Origin: Cercis canadensis
Taxonomy: Eukaryota > Streptophyta > Magnoliopsida > Fabales > Fabaceae
Length of the DNA stretch: 64,000 nucleotides
Direction of reading: 5' to 3'
NCBI GenBank assembly: GCA_003255065.1
Contig: QAOA01008374.1
Location: forward strand, 1-64,000
Part shown: positions 35,601 to 46,402 of the stretch, one piece after another
How the letters are laid out: each line of letters opens with the position of its first letter
Position numbering within the stretch: position 1 is the stretch's first letter
Translations under genes and position numbers: made by a program
Notes under the pieces: model-generated
The model's input: only the letters and a program-made list of their open reading frames with translations
What the model was told of the DNA's origin: nothing
The model's database searches: none

Positions 35601-38556
35601 AATCTCTTCGTCAGTAGCACCTGTCCATAATGTATGATCTCTAATTGCACCTTCCATTGTCAAGAAGAAGTCTTGCACTCTTTTCCCATCATTTTCAGGG
35701 TTGGGTGGATAAAATGAAAATGATACAATGAAGCTGAGAAAAAAAAATGCATCAAAGAAGACGTTATGCACCAGATAGAACACATAAAGCTCAACAAAAG
35801 CAATTAATATATTCATATGGGACGTGTAAAGAGATAAAGAAGATACAGATTCAGTTAGAAATTCACAAATGAATCAGATTAAGAAAAAAAACTCTCATGA
35901 TCATAACCACTTTTCCCATTCTTTCTCATACCGAGCATACCGAGCATTGTTCTGCTTCCCCTCCCTCTCCTCACCCAGAAAAGGAAAAATGAAACCACTT
36001 AACATGTGACTCTTCCTAATACAAATTAACTGAAATTGCTCTTTTGGGTAAATGAATACTCTTAAAGGGTATTGACTTCACAAAATCTCTTTCAACATGA
36101 AAAAAAGGAAAAGTATATATTAAAGCTACACATCCAAAACAAAAGAGGCCTCAGAAAGGTTCTGTATTATCAAATACCAATTGAATAACAATTACAACAA
36201 AATAGATGCCAAGTAAGGGAAGAGCTCTTGGGTTCAAAACTAATTAAAATCTTTACAAGTGATTATTTGATTCAATTTCATTTCTTAATGTGCAGACTAC
36301 ATGTCACGTAACATTACTATATCAACTTGTAAAAAAGAAATCAATAAAAAGCAATATACCAAGCATAATGCCTCTCTAATAATTTCTCAGAGCTCAACAA
36401 ATTAATAACCATGTGGGAGAAAGATAACTAACTACTACCTTATTCAACTACATACAAATACAAATATTAAGATAGTAACAATGATAATAGAATATGAATT
36501 TCATGTTGAACATTGTTGCATGTTTTGAGTGTCTCAAGAACAGGACGAGAAGATGTTAGAGAATTTATATATGCCAACAATTACTAGAGCTTATAGGATC
36601 AGGATCCTCTCCTTTTAGGGGGGTAAATGACACTGCATGTTCATTAAACTCATCCCTACATTTTTATAAAAGGCACATCCATGATGTAGATATTGCCATG
36701 TCACTTTAACTAATGCTCCCCGTTTCACTAAGACACAAACTTTCACTTGGTTTAAGTTTTCCCTCTTTCCCATTAGGCATTGTTGTCCCTGTTCTGGTCT
36801 GATACCATGGCTGGTCCTCGTCTTCTACAGATTATGGCCAGGGAAATTGATCAATTCTTATAATTGATCAAAGATGCCCAAGTTTATGAACGTTTGCTCA
36901 AGCTCAACAGATAATACTTATACTCCTTTTTAGAGCTTGTTATTGGAACAATCGATGAACAAGTCTGTGATTTTACTTTTTGGTTATCTTGCTGCCTCTA
37001 CGACCTTGTGTTGTTAACTTTCTTTATGCTCTATTTTTCCATTTATTAAAGGACAAGATAAGTTTGTATCCAGGTTCAGGGCATAGCCAATTGATTGCTC
37101 TTCTGCGAATATATATGCCAAAGAAATGGTACCATTGATGAGGTCCAGGAGACATATATAGTATGAGTTGAATTGTTTCCACTTTTGCAATTGCAATTTT
37201 AGTAATTTCTGGTACAAGAGACCAATTAAGAATTAGGAGGATATCCAGATTAATTCACCAAAAAAGCAAAAAAGCCTATGCCATAATCATGTTACAACTC
37301 ACAAACCTTACTTGAATTACTGTCATAAGGCAAAGAAGGCTTGCTATTCTTTGTTGAGTACCATAGTTGTCTAAGAATTGGGAGGAGGAAATGGAGATGT
37401 AATCCATTCTAGGTTGAATATGAAATTCACACCAAATGAGGTGCCGCAAATGAATGCAAAAGAAACGGAGAGAGAGAGAAAACATAAGGCAAATATTGTT
37501 ATGGCAGGGGGTTTTGTTTGTAAGTGATTCTTCAGCAACCGCACTAGACGGAGGGTGACGATGGCTCATGAGAAAGAAGACAACCAAAAAGAGGAAAAAA
37601 ATAGTTAATGAAATGGTGAGCTGGAGCTGCTGTGGCACTATCTAGTATCTACACCAAAGATGTGCATTTTATAAAAATGTAGGGCTGAGATTTAATGAGC
37701 ATGACAATGTCATGTTACCCCCAAAAAGGAAAGGATCCTGATCTGAGCTTTTAAGATAGCTAGATTTTGTAATGCATCTAACTTACTATTTACTATAGCT
37801 GTAACTGAAATCATTTGCCTAACATCTTTACTAGTTAACCAACTATTATAGCCTCATCCAACTCTACATTAATAATGAGATAAAGATAGAACTAAGATCA
37901 TTTAATTTGACAAAGAAGGACCAAAAAAGGCCAAAACTCAAAAAAAGACTATCAACTATAAGTTGTAACAATGTTGACTGAACTAAAAAAAACAATGTCA
38001 TCATCAAAATTGAAATAAATAGTAAATACAATGACAAGAGCAGATGCGAAATGTAAGAAAGGAAAATATTCGGATGACACAAGATCATATTTATGATTCC
38101 AATTGCTCATAATAGAAAACAAGTTAAGAAGTAAAGGATAAGCTATCAAACCAAAAAAATAAAAAAATTCAGTAATCGGATATTTGGGTCAGCTAACTGA
38201 TCATATTGGTGATTTAGGGTTCCGATAAGTAAACAATTTTATCTGAAATATTAGAAAACATGGAAATACCCTTTCTCTAACGTTATAATTTCTCACAAAT
38301 TAAAACAAAGAAGGAAAAAACCAATGCCAAAGATCAAATGCACAACCGTATCAAAAGTAACAATTTTTACCCAAGATTATTTTCTGGGTCACCAACCAAA
38401 ACCAAAAAATAGACACGATCACAACAAAAAAACAGAAACGGATTCATTCATTCACCTCTTGATGGATCGTACAAGATCGAGGGAAGCAGGGTTGCGCATC
38501 CGATCAAGAAAATCGTAGAAAGTGAGAGATTGCGAAGAAGACGTTGCTGCCTCCAT
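29622..38556 (-). CDS. VPS9A: VPS9-domain guanine nucleotide exchange factor for Rab5 (VPS9A-like, 391 aa, six exons)
   Basis: Exons on the minus strand are 38556-38456, 35733-35586, 35130-34960, 31948-31769, 31010-30710 and 29896-29622, in phase throughout. The product activates Rab5/RABF GTPases on endosomes in plants. The N-terminal helical bundle (LTFYDFLDRMRNPASLDLV, residues 11-29) is followed by the VPS9 domain (about 100-245). That domain contains GADDFLPVLIYVTIKANPP, with the catalytic Asp at residue 188, and SEPAYYFTNLVSA, with the conserved Tyr near 228. The tail (residues 250-391) is Ser-rich and then ends in ELTVRDVDRLL-type sequence. It is shorter than Arabidopsis VPS9A (about 520 aa), so a further exon could be missing. 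Intron 4 starts with GC instead of GT. Introns 1 and 3 are swollen by transposon insertions. Confidence 0.9.
30098..30655. mobile_element. Long-inverted-repeat MITE in intron 5 of the VPS9A-like gene
   Basis: The left arm (about 30098-30210) contains GAGTAAATTAACAAAG. The right arm (about 30530-30655) is its inverted partner, with CTTTGTTAATTTACTC-like sequence. Outer parts such as TTTGTATCACAACATTCCAC match the inverted TTTGTGGTACAACAATCCAC. The interior repeats GTAATTGAGAAAAGAA-type text twice. A MULE-like origin is likely from the long arms. Confidence 0.6.
32640..34200 (+). mobile_element. Small LTR retroelement remnant in intron 3 of the VPS9A-like gene, probable Ty3/Gypsy type
   Basis: Two direct repeats (about 32640-33020 and 33869-34200) start TGCAGATAGCC and TGCTGATAGCC and share blocks to the end (GATTTCTGT, AAGGAGG, ACTC, ACACATACA, CCCTTTCCATC-like). 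Before the second stands CTCGAGGGCGAGTTTTCTCC with a purine-rich tract, a signature commonly seen upstream of the 3' LTR in plant Ty3/Gypsy elements. The interior of about 0.85 kb has no recognisable gag or pol. The second repeat may extend towards 34320. It is a decayed fossil, and the repeats differ substantially, so it is old. Confidence 0.55.
35374..35392. repeat. G-run with an undetermined base
   Basis: A poly-G stretch in intron 2 of the VPS9A-like gene contains an N at 35381, so its length is uncertain. Confidence 0.9.
36596..37744. mobile_element. Mutator-like element in intron 1 of the VPS9A-like gene (1.15 kb)
   Basis: Inverted arms of about 110 bp (36596-36710 and 37630-37744) start GGATCAGGATCC and, inverted, AGATCAGGATCC. 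They share CCTACATTTTTATAAAA and GATGTAGATA-type text. Flanking 9-mers GAGCTTATA (36587-36595) and GAGCTTTTA (37745-37753) match at 8 of 9 positions. No transposase is seen in the 0.9-kb interior. A minus-strand open frame (37638-37276) begins with a hydrophobic stretch like a signal anchor, but I do not recognise it; it could be a captured host fragment. Confidence 0.75.
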
Positions 38557-38977
38557 GGATTCCAAATGCAAATTCTCGCCACTGCCAGATAATTCAAAGC
38601 AATCTCTTCTCTGCAAATAGCTTGAATTCGAGATGAACTATCAAGAAATTGAAAGAAAACTGTAGCATTGAAGGGATCGTAATCGAGAAGCAGCATCTTC
38701 TAAGATCAGTAGAGACCAAAGCAAAAGAAAACAGAGGACCATTAGGTTTGGCACGTGATTTCATGTAACGACCGGTAAGAGTTTAACTGTTAGTTACGGA
38801 TGGTTTAAAACCCGGAACAATTGGACCTGGGTCGGGTTGGGAGTTATGCAAATCTAAAATGAGAATATTTCTGTCCTTTTTTTTTTTCCCCTTTTGTTAA
38901 TTAAATAAGTATATTTATTTTATTTTTATTTTTTGCTAGAATTTTAGGTTTGAACCCATAAGTCGGAGAATGACTTA
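38557..38977 (-). promoter_or_regulatory. Presumed leader and promoter of the VPS9A-like gene
   Basis: This is sequence directly upstream of the ATG at 38556. No clear TATA box was seen. Confidence 0.35.
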
Positions 38978-39397
38978 GTGCGTGTTTGGATTAGCTTAGA
39001 AGTAATAAATTATGTACTTAATTAATTATGAAAGAAAAATGATTGTTAAAGAATTTATTTATATTAGTTCAAAAGCTATTTTTTATATATAGTTTTCGTT
39101 TGGATTGTATGAAGAAAACCACTTTTAAATGTTCAATTACCTAAAGGTATAAAGCACTTATATGGTGTACTAAATATCGAAGGGCAATTATGTAAAAAAG
39201 AGAGATAATGGTAAAATAATCAATAATTTATAATCAAAAGCTTGGGTGGAGGAGCTTAACTGAAAAAAGTTATTAGAGTGCACTGGAATGTGTGAACAAC
39301 TATTTTCATTTTTTATCCAAACGCATATTTTTAGTCGACACAATCAATTATGAAATCAAAAACGTCTTGAAGGATAAAATAGGCTAATCCAAACATC
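38978..39397. mobile_element. MITE with TGTTTGGATTAGC ends (420 bp), full copy
   Basis: TGTTTGGATTAGC near 38983 is inverted at 39383-39395. Both sides carry TTA (38975-38977 and 39398-39400), the triplet duplicated by PIF/Harbinger elements. A related copy in the opposite orientation lies at 54373-55011, sharing GTTTGGATAAAAAATGA and GTGCACT-type blocks. Confidence 0.75.
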
Positions 39398-39400
39398 TTA

Positions 39401-39665
39401 GGCTCAATTTAGGTAAATAACTTATTTAAGCGCTTATATAAAAATGTCTTATGTGAGAAATTTTTATATAATAAATTCTTTCTAAATTAAGTTATTTAGT
39501 GTTTAGATATATAGTTGGATAAATGCTTTTAAAATTTATAATCTTTTTAAAGTATTTTGATAAATAAATATATAAGTGCTTATAATTATAAAAATTACTA
39601 GAAATGACATTAATAAACACTTATTAAAAATTGTGTTTGTATAAATAATCACTTTTTATATTTTG
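39401..39665. mobile_element. MITE, family 'GGYTCTATTTRG', copy 2 (partial)
   Basis: It starts GGCTCAATTTAGGTAAATAA directly after the TTA that borders the preceding MITE. It matches copy 4 (46010-46163) at AAATAACTTA, AAGCGCTT and GACATTAATAAACAC, and the inverted copy 1. Confidence 0.6.
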
Positions 39666-40006
39666 TTAAAAAAATAAATTCAGTAATAAAATATTTTAAA
39701 TATATATTAGTGCCATAATTATTATATTTTGATTCAAGTAGTTAATTTTTAGTTGTTAGATAATTGTTATTTTGAAATATCATTTCTTATAATCAAAGTG
39801 GTTCTTGGATAATTTCAAAATTTTCTTCTCTTTTGTTTGTTTTACAAGAAAATTTCATAAAATTCTTTATTAATTAGTAATGTATACATTACAAAAGTGT
39901 AAATCTCAATTAGAAATCCATCAAATTTATCAAATATTTACAACAAGATCGAGATAGCAAGAACCAAAAAAAAAAAGGCCTTCATAATGCATCTTCACAA
40001 TAGTCT
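39666..40006. other. Intergenic, nothing recognised
   Basis: AT-rich, with an A run near 39967-39977. Confidence 0.5.
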
Positions 40007-40176
40007 CTAGCTTGTAATCCATCTCATCAAATTCATGCTGAAATCCCATAGTTTCTTTGCCAATTCAATATCCAATCTCTGCGAGTTTGCTTTGGACAGA
40101 TTACTATTTGAAAAGTACTGGCCTCTTAACTCCTTTCACTTGAGGATGGAATGTCACATAGCATATTGTTGCCACT
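40007..40176 (-). pseudogene. Last-exon fragment of a short-chain dehydrogenase/reductase (TIC32/retinol dehydrogenase-like)
   Basis: On the minus strand a splice-acceptor-like CTATGTATAG precedes ATICYVTFHPQVKGV. After a one-base frame change the sequence reads GQYFSNSNLSKANSQRLDIE, then LAKKLWDFSMNLMRW, and stops at 40007-40009. This is the typical C-terminal end of plant SDR proteins of the TIC32/retinol-dehydrogenase-like group. No Rossmann-fold or YxxxK exons were found upstream (40177-41618). It is therefore an isolated, frameshifted exon. Family assignment is fairly sure; function is lost. Confidence 0.7.
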
Positions 40177-41618
40177 CTATACATAGAATAGCAGAATTAG
40201 AATGAAATTATACAAAATGATCTTATGATTATGGTCACAAGGAGTTAGAAGATTATAAATCTAAAAAGAAAAATTAAAACTAGAAATCTGAAATGAATGA
40301 CTAACAAAATGTGGTCACTGGTAACCTCCAACTTGGTGTAAAATTGAATACAATTATCTCTTCCAAGGTGAGTGTCAATTTCAATTTACAAGAAATGATG
40401 AAGCAACTTTCCCCACATAATCGACAAGACAAAGGGGCCAAGAAGGACTGTAGCACACATGACAAATACTATATAAAAGAAGTGATTTTAAATAAAACTT
40501 GATAATAGCCCCAAAAAATGCTTGATAGCTGTCTGAAGTGCTTCAATTCATAAAGCCCAAAGAACAGAAAGAATGAAATTGAAGAAACAGACTTGACACA
40601 ATATAGACTTGCTAGTCTTCTGTAACTAAGAATTAGATAGCATACTACAGTCCTCTTACATCATACACAGATTAACAGACAAGCATGGTATTCAAACCAC
40701 TACTTGTCACATGGAAGTTGGTGTCAAATGTCAGGACTGTCAATTAGACTTTAAAAAGGTTATACAACCGTCTAACAATATGTAACAAGAAATTATCTTA
40801 ATCAACAGAAAAAACCAAAAAAGACAATAAAAAGAAGATTTGCAAATACAAGGGCATATGTTTGCAGTACACAGCCAAAAGTTTAAGTGGCCAACTGCTG
40901 TAACTGTACACAAGCAAGCAAAAATCATCAAACCAGAAAAGATAAACACTAATCTCTCTCTGCTTCACAGCCAATCTCTCAATCACTCTCTGTTTCACTT
41001 GCACACAGCTACACACAGTTCACAACCAATCTCAGAGATAAAAAAAATAGCGGATAATTTAATTAAACTCTTAATTAGACTGCTGTCACTACTACATTTG
41101 AAGTTAATAATGCCATTATACTAGTACATTTGAAGCTGATTAATATTGAGGATCACTTTGTTTTCATAATTAAGAAACCAGCTTCAAAAGTTGTCATATG
41201 ATGCTCGTAGATAATTTATTGCAGTAATAATCATCCATTTTTTAAATGAGTTATTTTACTAACAACCAAATATTATAATTGGCTATTAGTCCACATCAAG
41301 TTCAAACTGAACTTAGTTCCCATCCTTGATTCATTTGTGTATTGCAAGATGACAAGTTGTTTACGTCCATGATTTACCAATAGATGCATAAGACAATGAT
41401 TTTAATTCCATTCATAGATGGGTTAAATCAAACATGTAAAACATGGACATTTTGGTTTATACTCAGTGAAATTATTATCATCGATATGGCTTACTTCTGC
41501 CTTAGCAAATAAAGTTGTCAAGGATGTCACAACAACACAACAAACAAGAAAAAAAATATTTAAGCAACAACAACAGAAGAAAGGGAAAGGGTGAGGTTAT
41601 TTAGATGTCCACAAGTAC
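40177..41618. other. Intergenic between two gene remnants
   Basis: I looked on the minus strand for the missing SDR exons and for the C-terminal FtsJ exons and saw neither. CT-rich text lies near 40960-41000. Confidence 0.5.
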
Positions 41619-42349
41619 CTAAGAAGAAAGCGCTCGAACTTGGTGTTTTAGGAGGTTCATGACATCAGCATAGATGGTTTGAACCCTTGAATCACAATGG
41701 GCTGGAGGAACCTTCACCTTCTGTTGTGCACATTGTAGATTTCTCAAATTACTCAGAAGAAATAAACTTTAACTTATTCAGCTCTCCGCTAACTCTTACT
41801 ACGTTAATAAAGAAACAAAAAAAGAGAAAATGGACCATCACATAACCAAGTCATATAAGAAATGGCACCTTGAGATCAATACCCACAACCAAGCCGCCAT
41901 TTTTTAGGGGACCCAAGCTCTGACAAGCCACCTGCACACAATTCAACCAAACAACAATAATATTACATAAACCCCACGAAAGTCTTACATTTCTAAAATG
42001 TAATAAAACATAAGAATAAGGATATTAACCTGAAGCCAAGCACCAGGTGCACAGCCGAGGTCCAGAACCGATGAACTGGGTTTTATTAGCTTATATTGCT
42101 TCTGTATCTGAAGCAACTGCTCTAGTCACCAGAAAAGATGGAGGAATTGGTAAATTAGAAGAAATGTGAATGAAAATAATATCGAAAAGGAGGAAACTTT
42201 AAGGGGGGAAGAGGGTGTTTCATGCTTCACCTTGAAGGCAGACCAAGCAACGTAGCCAAGGCGTTGAGCCTCCTTGTAAAAGAAATCAAGTGCTCCAGCT
42301 CACACCTGTTTGTAGCGGCAGAAGCGACGAACGGAGATGGAGAAGCCAT
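41619..42349 (-). pseudogene. Truncated FtsJ/RlmE-type rRNA methyltransferase gene
   Basis: Minus-strand exon pieces are: about 42287-42231 (DFFYKEAQRLGYVAWSAFK); 42116-42030 (LLQIQKQYKLIKPSSSVLDLGCAPGAWLQ); 41931-41869 (VACQSLGPLKNGGLVVGIDLK); and 41720-41619 (KVKVPPAHCDSRVQTIYADVMNLLKHQVRALSS, then TAG). The pieces hold the first catalytic Lys region and the SAM-binding DLGCAPGAW motif of organellar 2'-O-methyltransferases. Introns are kept with GT-AG ends. The ATG-led frame at 42349 does not join the DFFY frame. The last visible exon ends in a stop where relatives have Gln. The second half of the enzyme, with the later catalytic Lys and Glu, is absent. It looks like a DNA-level duplicate that decayed. 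Confidence 0.8.
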
Positions 42350-42494
42350 GGATGAAGAGAAACAACTTCGATTGAAGAATTTGGTGGGAGATAAGGACAT
42401 GAGAGACGGACGTGGGAATGGGGATATTATTGTCTCAAAAAAATTAAAAATAGCTTAGCAGTCATCTCTATTTTAGCTTTGGCAAGGCACTTTT

Positions 42495-42665
42495 TCAATA
42501 AGTTTAAAAAAATAGTTTTATAAAATAAGCTAAAAATAACTTTTTGGGGGTTAATAAGCTTTTTATATAAATTAATCCAAATACCATTTTTCTTATATCA
42601 AAACATTTACATTAGTAGAGAAGTTATAATAAATTATAAGTTATGCTATCTAAACGGAACTTTAG
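42495..42665. mobile_element. MITE, family 'GGYTCTATTTRG', copy 3 (half copy)
   Basis: The text AAAATAAGCTAAAAATAACTT, AATAAGCTTTTTATATAAAT and AGAGAAGTTATAATAAAT matches the inverted sequence of copy 1 (23815-24173) in order. It ends in GCTATCTAAACGGAACT. Confidence 0.6.
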
Positions 42666-43503
42666 TATAACTCAACCATAGACTTTTTGGTAAAATAAAT
42701 ACTTTCAAAAAAAAAAAAGAGAATTATTATAAAGGAACTCAAATAGAAAGAATTTTAGGTAAGTTCTAAAGTTACATCTTGTTCCATTTTAGTGGTAGTA
42801 TATAACTATTCTTCATGACTAGTGGTCATCTTGTCTCTACTAGTCGCAAAATGACCACTTGGGATCACATATACTGAAAACTAGTTATACAAAGCTTCAA
42901 TGGCCATTGATTAGTGACTAAAGTAAAATTTACTGCTTGAAAGGGGTGCATATAATTTCTATTGATATTGGAACTCCATTGGTTAGTGACTAAAGTATGC
43001 ACAATGACCATTTGAGTGTCTCTTATATGCTACTACTTCTTTGGCTATTCTTTCCGCTGAGGAAACTCTATGCCTATAGTAATTTGACTAAAAGTCATAT
43101 TATGGTGGATAAGTAAATCTGTACAGTTGGTTTTGAATATATTTTCCATCTTTACTCACAAGTTGTCAGCGTCATAAACATGGGCAGCAGCTGCAGTTAC
43201 CACATTCTACTAGCCTTTTTTTCTGCCAAAGATGGTTTAGTTGTCCTAATTCTTTTGGCATTCAGGTTTTTATTGCCTGTAGTCATCTATGCTTTAACTT
43301 TTGAGTAAATTTTGAAGTAGAACATAATTTATAATCAGGTTTTCATTTGGCCTTTATAAGTTTTAAAGCACAGGTGCTATTCATTTATCAAAGTGACTTG
43401 GTTTGCTTTAACATCCCATAAGGTAGTTGAATATATGGAATTGCTATAGAAACTTTGACAATGGTTTCAGACTTTTTGTTAATCTAATGAGTGTTATCAT
43501 ACA
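42666..43503. other. Intergenic, nothing coding
   Basis: The phrase TTAGTGACTAAAGTA occurs twice (near 42911 and 42981). No element ends were found. Confidence 0.5.
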
Positions 43504-43696
43504 GGGTGATTCTGCCATACTAAGAAGGTATGTGATACCTCATTGACGTGGCAGTGCAAGAATAATTGATGTAAAAAATAATTAATTTTAATCGTAAAAA
43601 ATAAACGGTCAAAATTAAATATTTCTACATCAATAGTTGTCATATTGTCACGTCAAGAAGGTATCACATATCTCCTTAGTATGTGAGAAACCTCCC
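43504..43696. mobile_element. Fold-back MITE (about 193 bp)
   Basis: It is nearly palindromic. CATACTAAGAAGGTATGTGA on the left is matched by inverted CATACTAAGGAGATATGTGA on the right, and pairing continues towards the centre (TTGACGTG, ATTGATGTA). Outer ends are GGGTGATTC and, inverted, GGGAGGTTTC. Confidence 0.7.
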
Positions 43697-44864
43697 ATAA
43701 AGAATATGTCAAACTCTAATTCTAGGATATCTACCCACGGTGCTATGTAGACTTTCAGTTTGATGGCTTTCACATATATATACCAACTTGCAAGTAGGTG
43801 TTTATTATATTTGAGATTTCAATATTTTTGTTTTAATTTTTGGGCATCAGTTATCCTTTTTCCTGTCCCTGTTCTGTGCTTTACTCCAGTGCTGAATGAC
43901 TTTTATTCTCTTATTTCATTGGTGTTATACATTTCCCTTTTCTACCATAAGTTTCTAAATGCAATTTTATTGGGATTTTTTTCGCCAAAGCACTTTACTT
44001 TTCAATAATATTATAATTGGCTTTTTATTGGCTCTTAGTATTATAAATACTTAAATAGATTTGAAGAACCATAGACTAATTACAATTCAATATGAGTTAT
44101 GCATCTATCTTTAATTGGTGTTAACCTTATAATAGTTTACTTTTAAGCAAATTTCTCTAAAACTGATCAGGTTTTACAACAAATTGTGAACTTTTCTTTT
44201 CTATATTTTACAAGGTATTGCATTAATTTGAACTACATGAGATGTTGGATACAACTATAACAATGCTTAGGTACCAAAAATCCAAATACATTTAGGTTCC
44301 AATATTAGAATATTTCCAATTCCAATTCTACCACAATTAGAATTACTTTGAATTTGAATTTGAAATTTAATTTTCAGATAAAATAAAAATTGAAATGTAC
44401 AATTATAAATATAAGTTGAGTTTCAATTCATATCAGCGTACACTTTCTTTGTCAAAACTCTATAACCTCTTCAAAGAAGAAAAGTATTTACGTAAATTGT
44501 TTTCTAATGTATAATATTTGATTATTTCACAAAATGTAAGATGGTGATTTTTTAGATAATTTTTTTAAAAAATTTATGATTTTATATTTTTGACATTTTT
44601 TATCTGAAAAATTAAAAAGATATGTTGAATAATTTTTTTTAATACTTTTTCATATGATTTTCTCCTTTCAATATCTATTAGAAAAAAATAATGTATTCTA
44701 TATACCAAAAAAATTATATTTTTCAATGAAGATTGCAAAGAGTGACCACCTTGCATTGTAGGCAAATTTTTAGCTTCCAATTTGTTTATATTGTTCAAAT
44801 TTAGTTACAAATTAAGGTATCACTATGAATTTTAATTGCATTTTAATTCAATAATCAATTATAC
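43697..44864. other. Intergenic, nothing recognised
   Basis: Very AT-rich. Small open frames (for example 43760-44008) are low-complexity hydrophobic text with no family match. Confidence 0.5.
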
Positions 44865-46009
44865 ATGTTAGAATCTTTTATGTTAAATATAAGTTTTTGT
44901 AGTATAAGGTAAATTGATTTTATATTGCCATTTAAAATTTTAAAAAGTATTAATATATCGTGCATCACACGGGCACAATACTAGAATAGTCTATAGCTTG
45001 TGATTATCCTAATGCAATAGAATTATAAGAAGTAATTGTCTATATATCTATTTGGCTAATACGTTTTCATAAAATCTGTATCATAGGCATATATATAATT
45101 GCTTAAATTTTTTCTTAAATACTAAAATTTCAAAACAAATATGAAAAATGATTTCTTTCTCGTGCGAAGTATGGGCACTATCTAGTAAATATAAAGCAAT
45201 TAAACCTAAACCTAAACCTATATTATAACATTGAAAACGACACTTTACCCTCCCTAATTATTACATTGTCTACTATAATAAGTAGCTAATTAATTAAACA
45301 TTCCTTTTCTTTATATGCGACTGTTTCTTTTCTTTTGCATATACATATAGTTAGTTTAAAATGAAAGATTTTAACTAACAAATTTTAACTGCAAATTAAT
45401 TTAATAGCCAATTTTAATTATTCTTGAATCTAACATGAATATTATTTATTAAATATAATTTTTTTTATAGTATAAGGTAATTTTATTTAAAATTTAAAAA
45501 TTATTAATTGTGCATTGCACGGGCACAATTAATACAAGACTAGTTTATAGCTTGTGATTATCCTAATGTAATAGAATTGTAAGAAGTAATTGTCTATATA
45601 TCTATTTGGCTAATAAAAAAAAAATACATTTTTCATAAAATCTGTATCATAGGCATATATATAAGATAATTTTATTTTATATTTCTATTTAAAATTTAAA
45701 AAATTATTAAGCACGTGCACAATATTAGAGTATTTTATAGCTTGTGATTATCCTAATGTAATCAAATTTGTAATTAAGAAGTAATTATCTATATATCTAT
45801 TTTGGCTAATGAAAAAAATATTTTTTTCATAAAATCTGTATCATAGTCATAGGCTTATATATAATTGCTTAAATTTTTTCTTAAATACTAAATTTTTTTT
45901 GAAAAATATCAGCAATGATTTTGTTCTCGTGCGAGGCAATTAAAATTAAACCTAAACCTATATTATAACATTGAAAACAACGCTTCACCATATTGTCTAC
46001 TATAATAAG
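44865..46009 (+). mobile_element. Tandem Helitron-like repeat cluster
   Basis: A unit containing GTATAAGGTAA, a short GTGCA hairpin with GGGCACAAT, CTAG, TATAGCTTGTGATTATCC, TCTATATATCTATTTGGC and ATAAAATCTGTATCATAG occurs three times, from about 44900, 45466 and 45661. The unit ends resemble plant Helitron 3' termini: hairpin then CTAG at 44981-44984, 45182-45185 and 45540-45543, the latter two followed by T. AAACCTAAACCTA occurs near 45207 and 45953. No Rep/helicase is present, so these would be non-autonomous copies inserted into or duplicated next to each other. Confidence 0.6.
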
Positions 46010-46163
46010 GTTCTATTTGGATAAATAACTTAAATAAGCGCTTGTATGAGAAGCACTTATTATAAAAAGCTCTAGTGCAGTAAGCTCTATATAAAGTAAG
46101 TTATTTTACATTTACATGAAAATTACCAAAAGGACATTAATAAACACATTAAAATTATAGTTG
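46010..46163. mobile_element. MITE, family 'GGYTCTATTTRG', copy 4 (partial)
   Basis: It starts GGTTCTATTTGGATAAATAA after TAA and shares AAATAAGCGCTT and GGACATTAATAAACAC with copy 2. Confidence 0.6.
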
Positions 46164-46286
46164 CGCAGCCAATTTCTTCTCAATACGCCAGCACTCTCAC
46201 TCTCTGTTTGGTCACTAGGATGGAATTGCATTGACCCGGTCAAATCTGGTAAAAATCATTAAAACTTGGTGACTTGGAATAAGAGT

Positions 46287-46402
46287 AATGTTATTTAGCA
46301 GGAGAAAATTTTGAATTTAGCTAGAATTTATGGTGGTTGTTGGATGAAAAAAAGTGGTAAAAACAAATTTTGGCTACCAAGCATTTTTCTTTGGACTAAT
46401 TA
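46287..46402. repeat. Dispersed repeat, partner of 53565-53716
   Basis: GTAATGTTATTTAGC, GGTGGTTGTTGGATGAAA and AAATTTTGGCTACCAAG recur in inverted orientation at 53565-53716. It is probably another MITE family. Confidence 0.5.

Noticed and set aside
37276-37638. 120-residue minus-strand frame with a hydrophobic start
   Set aside because: It could be a captured fragment but I recognise no family. It is kept only as a note on the MULE-like element.
45201-45223. Tandem AAACCT telomere-like repeats
   Set aside because: There are only three units, repeated with the surrounding Helitron-like unit. It is not an interstitial telomere array.
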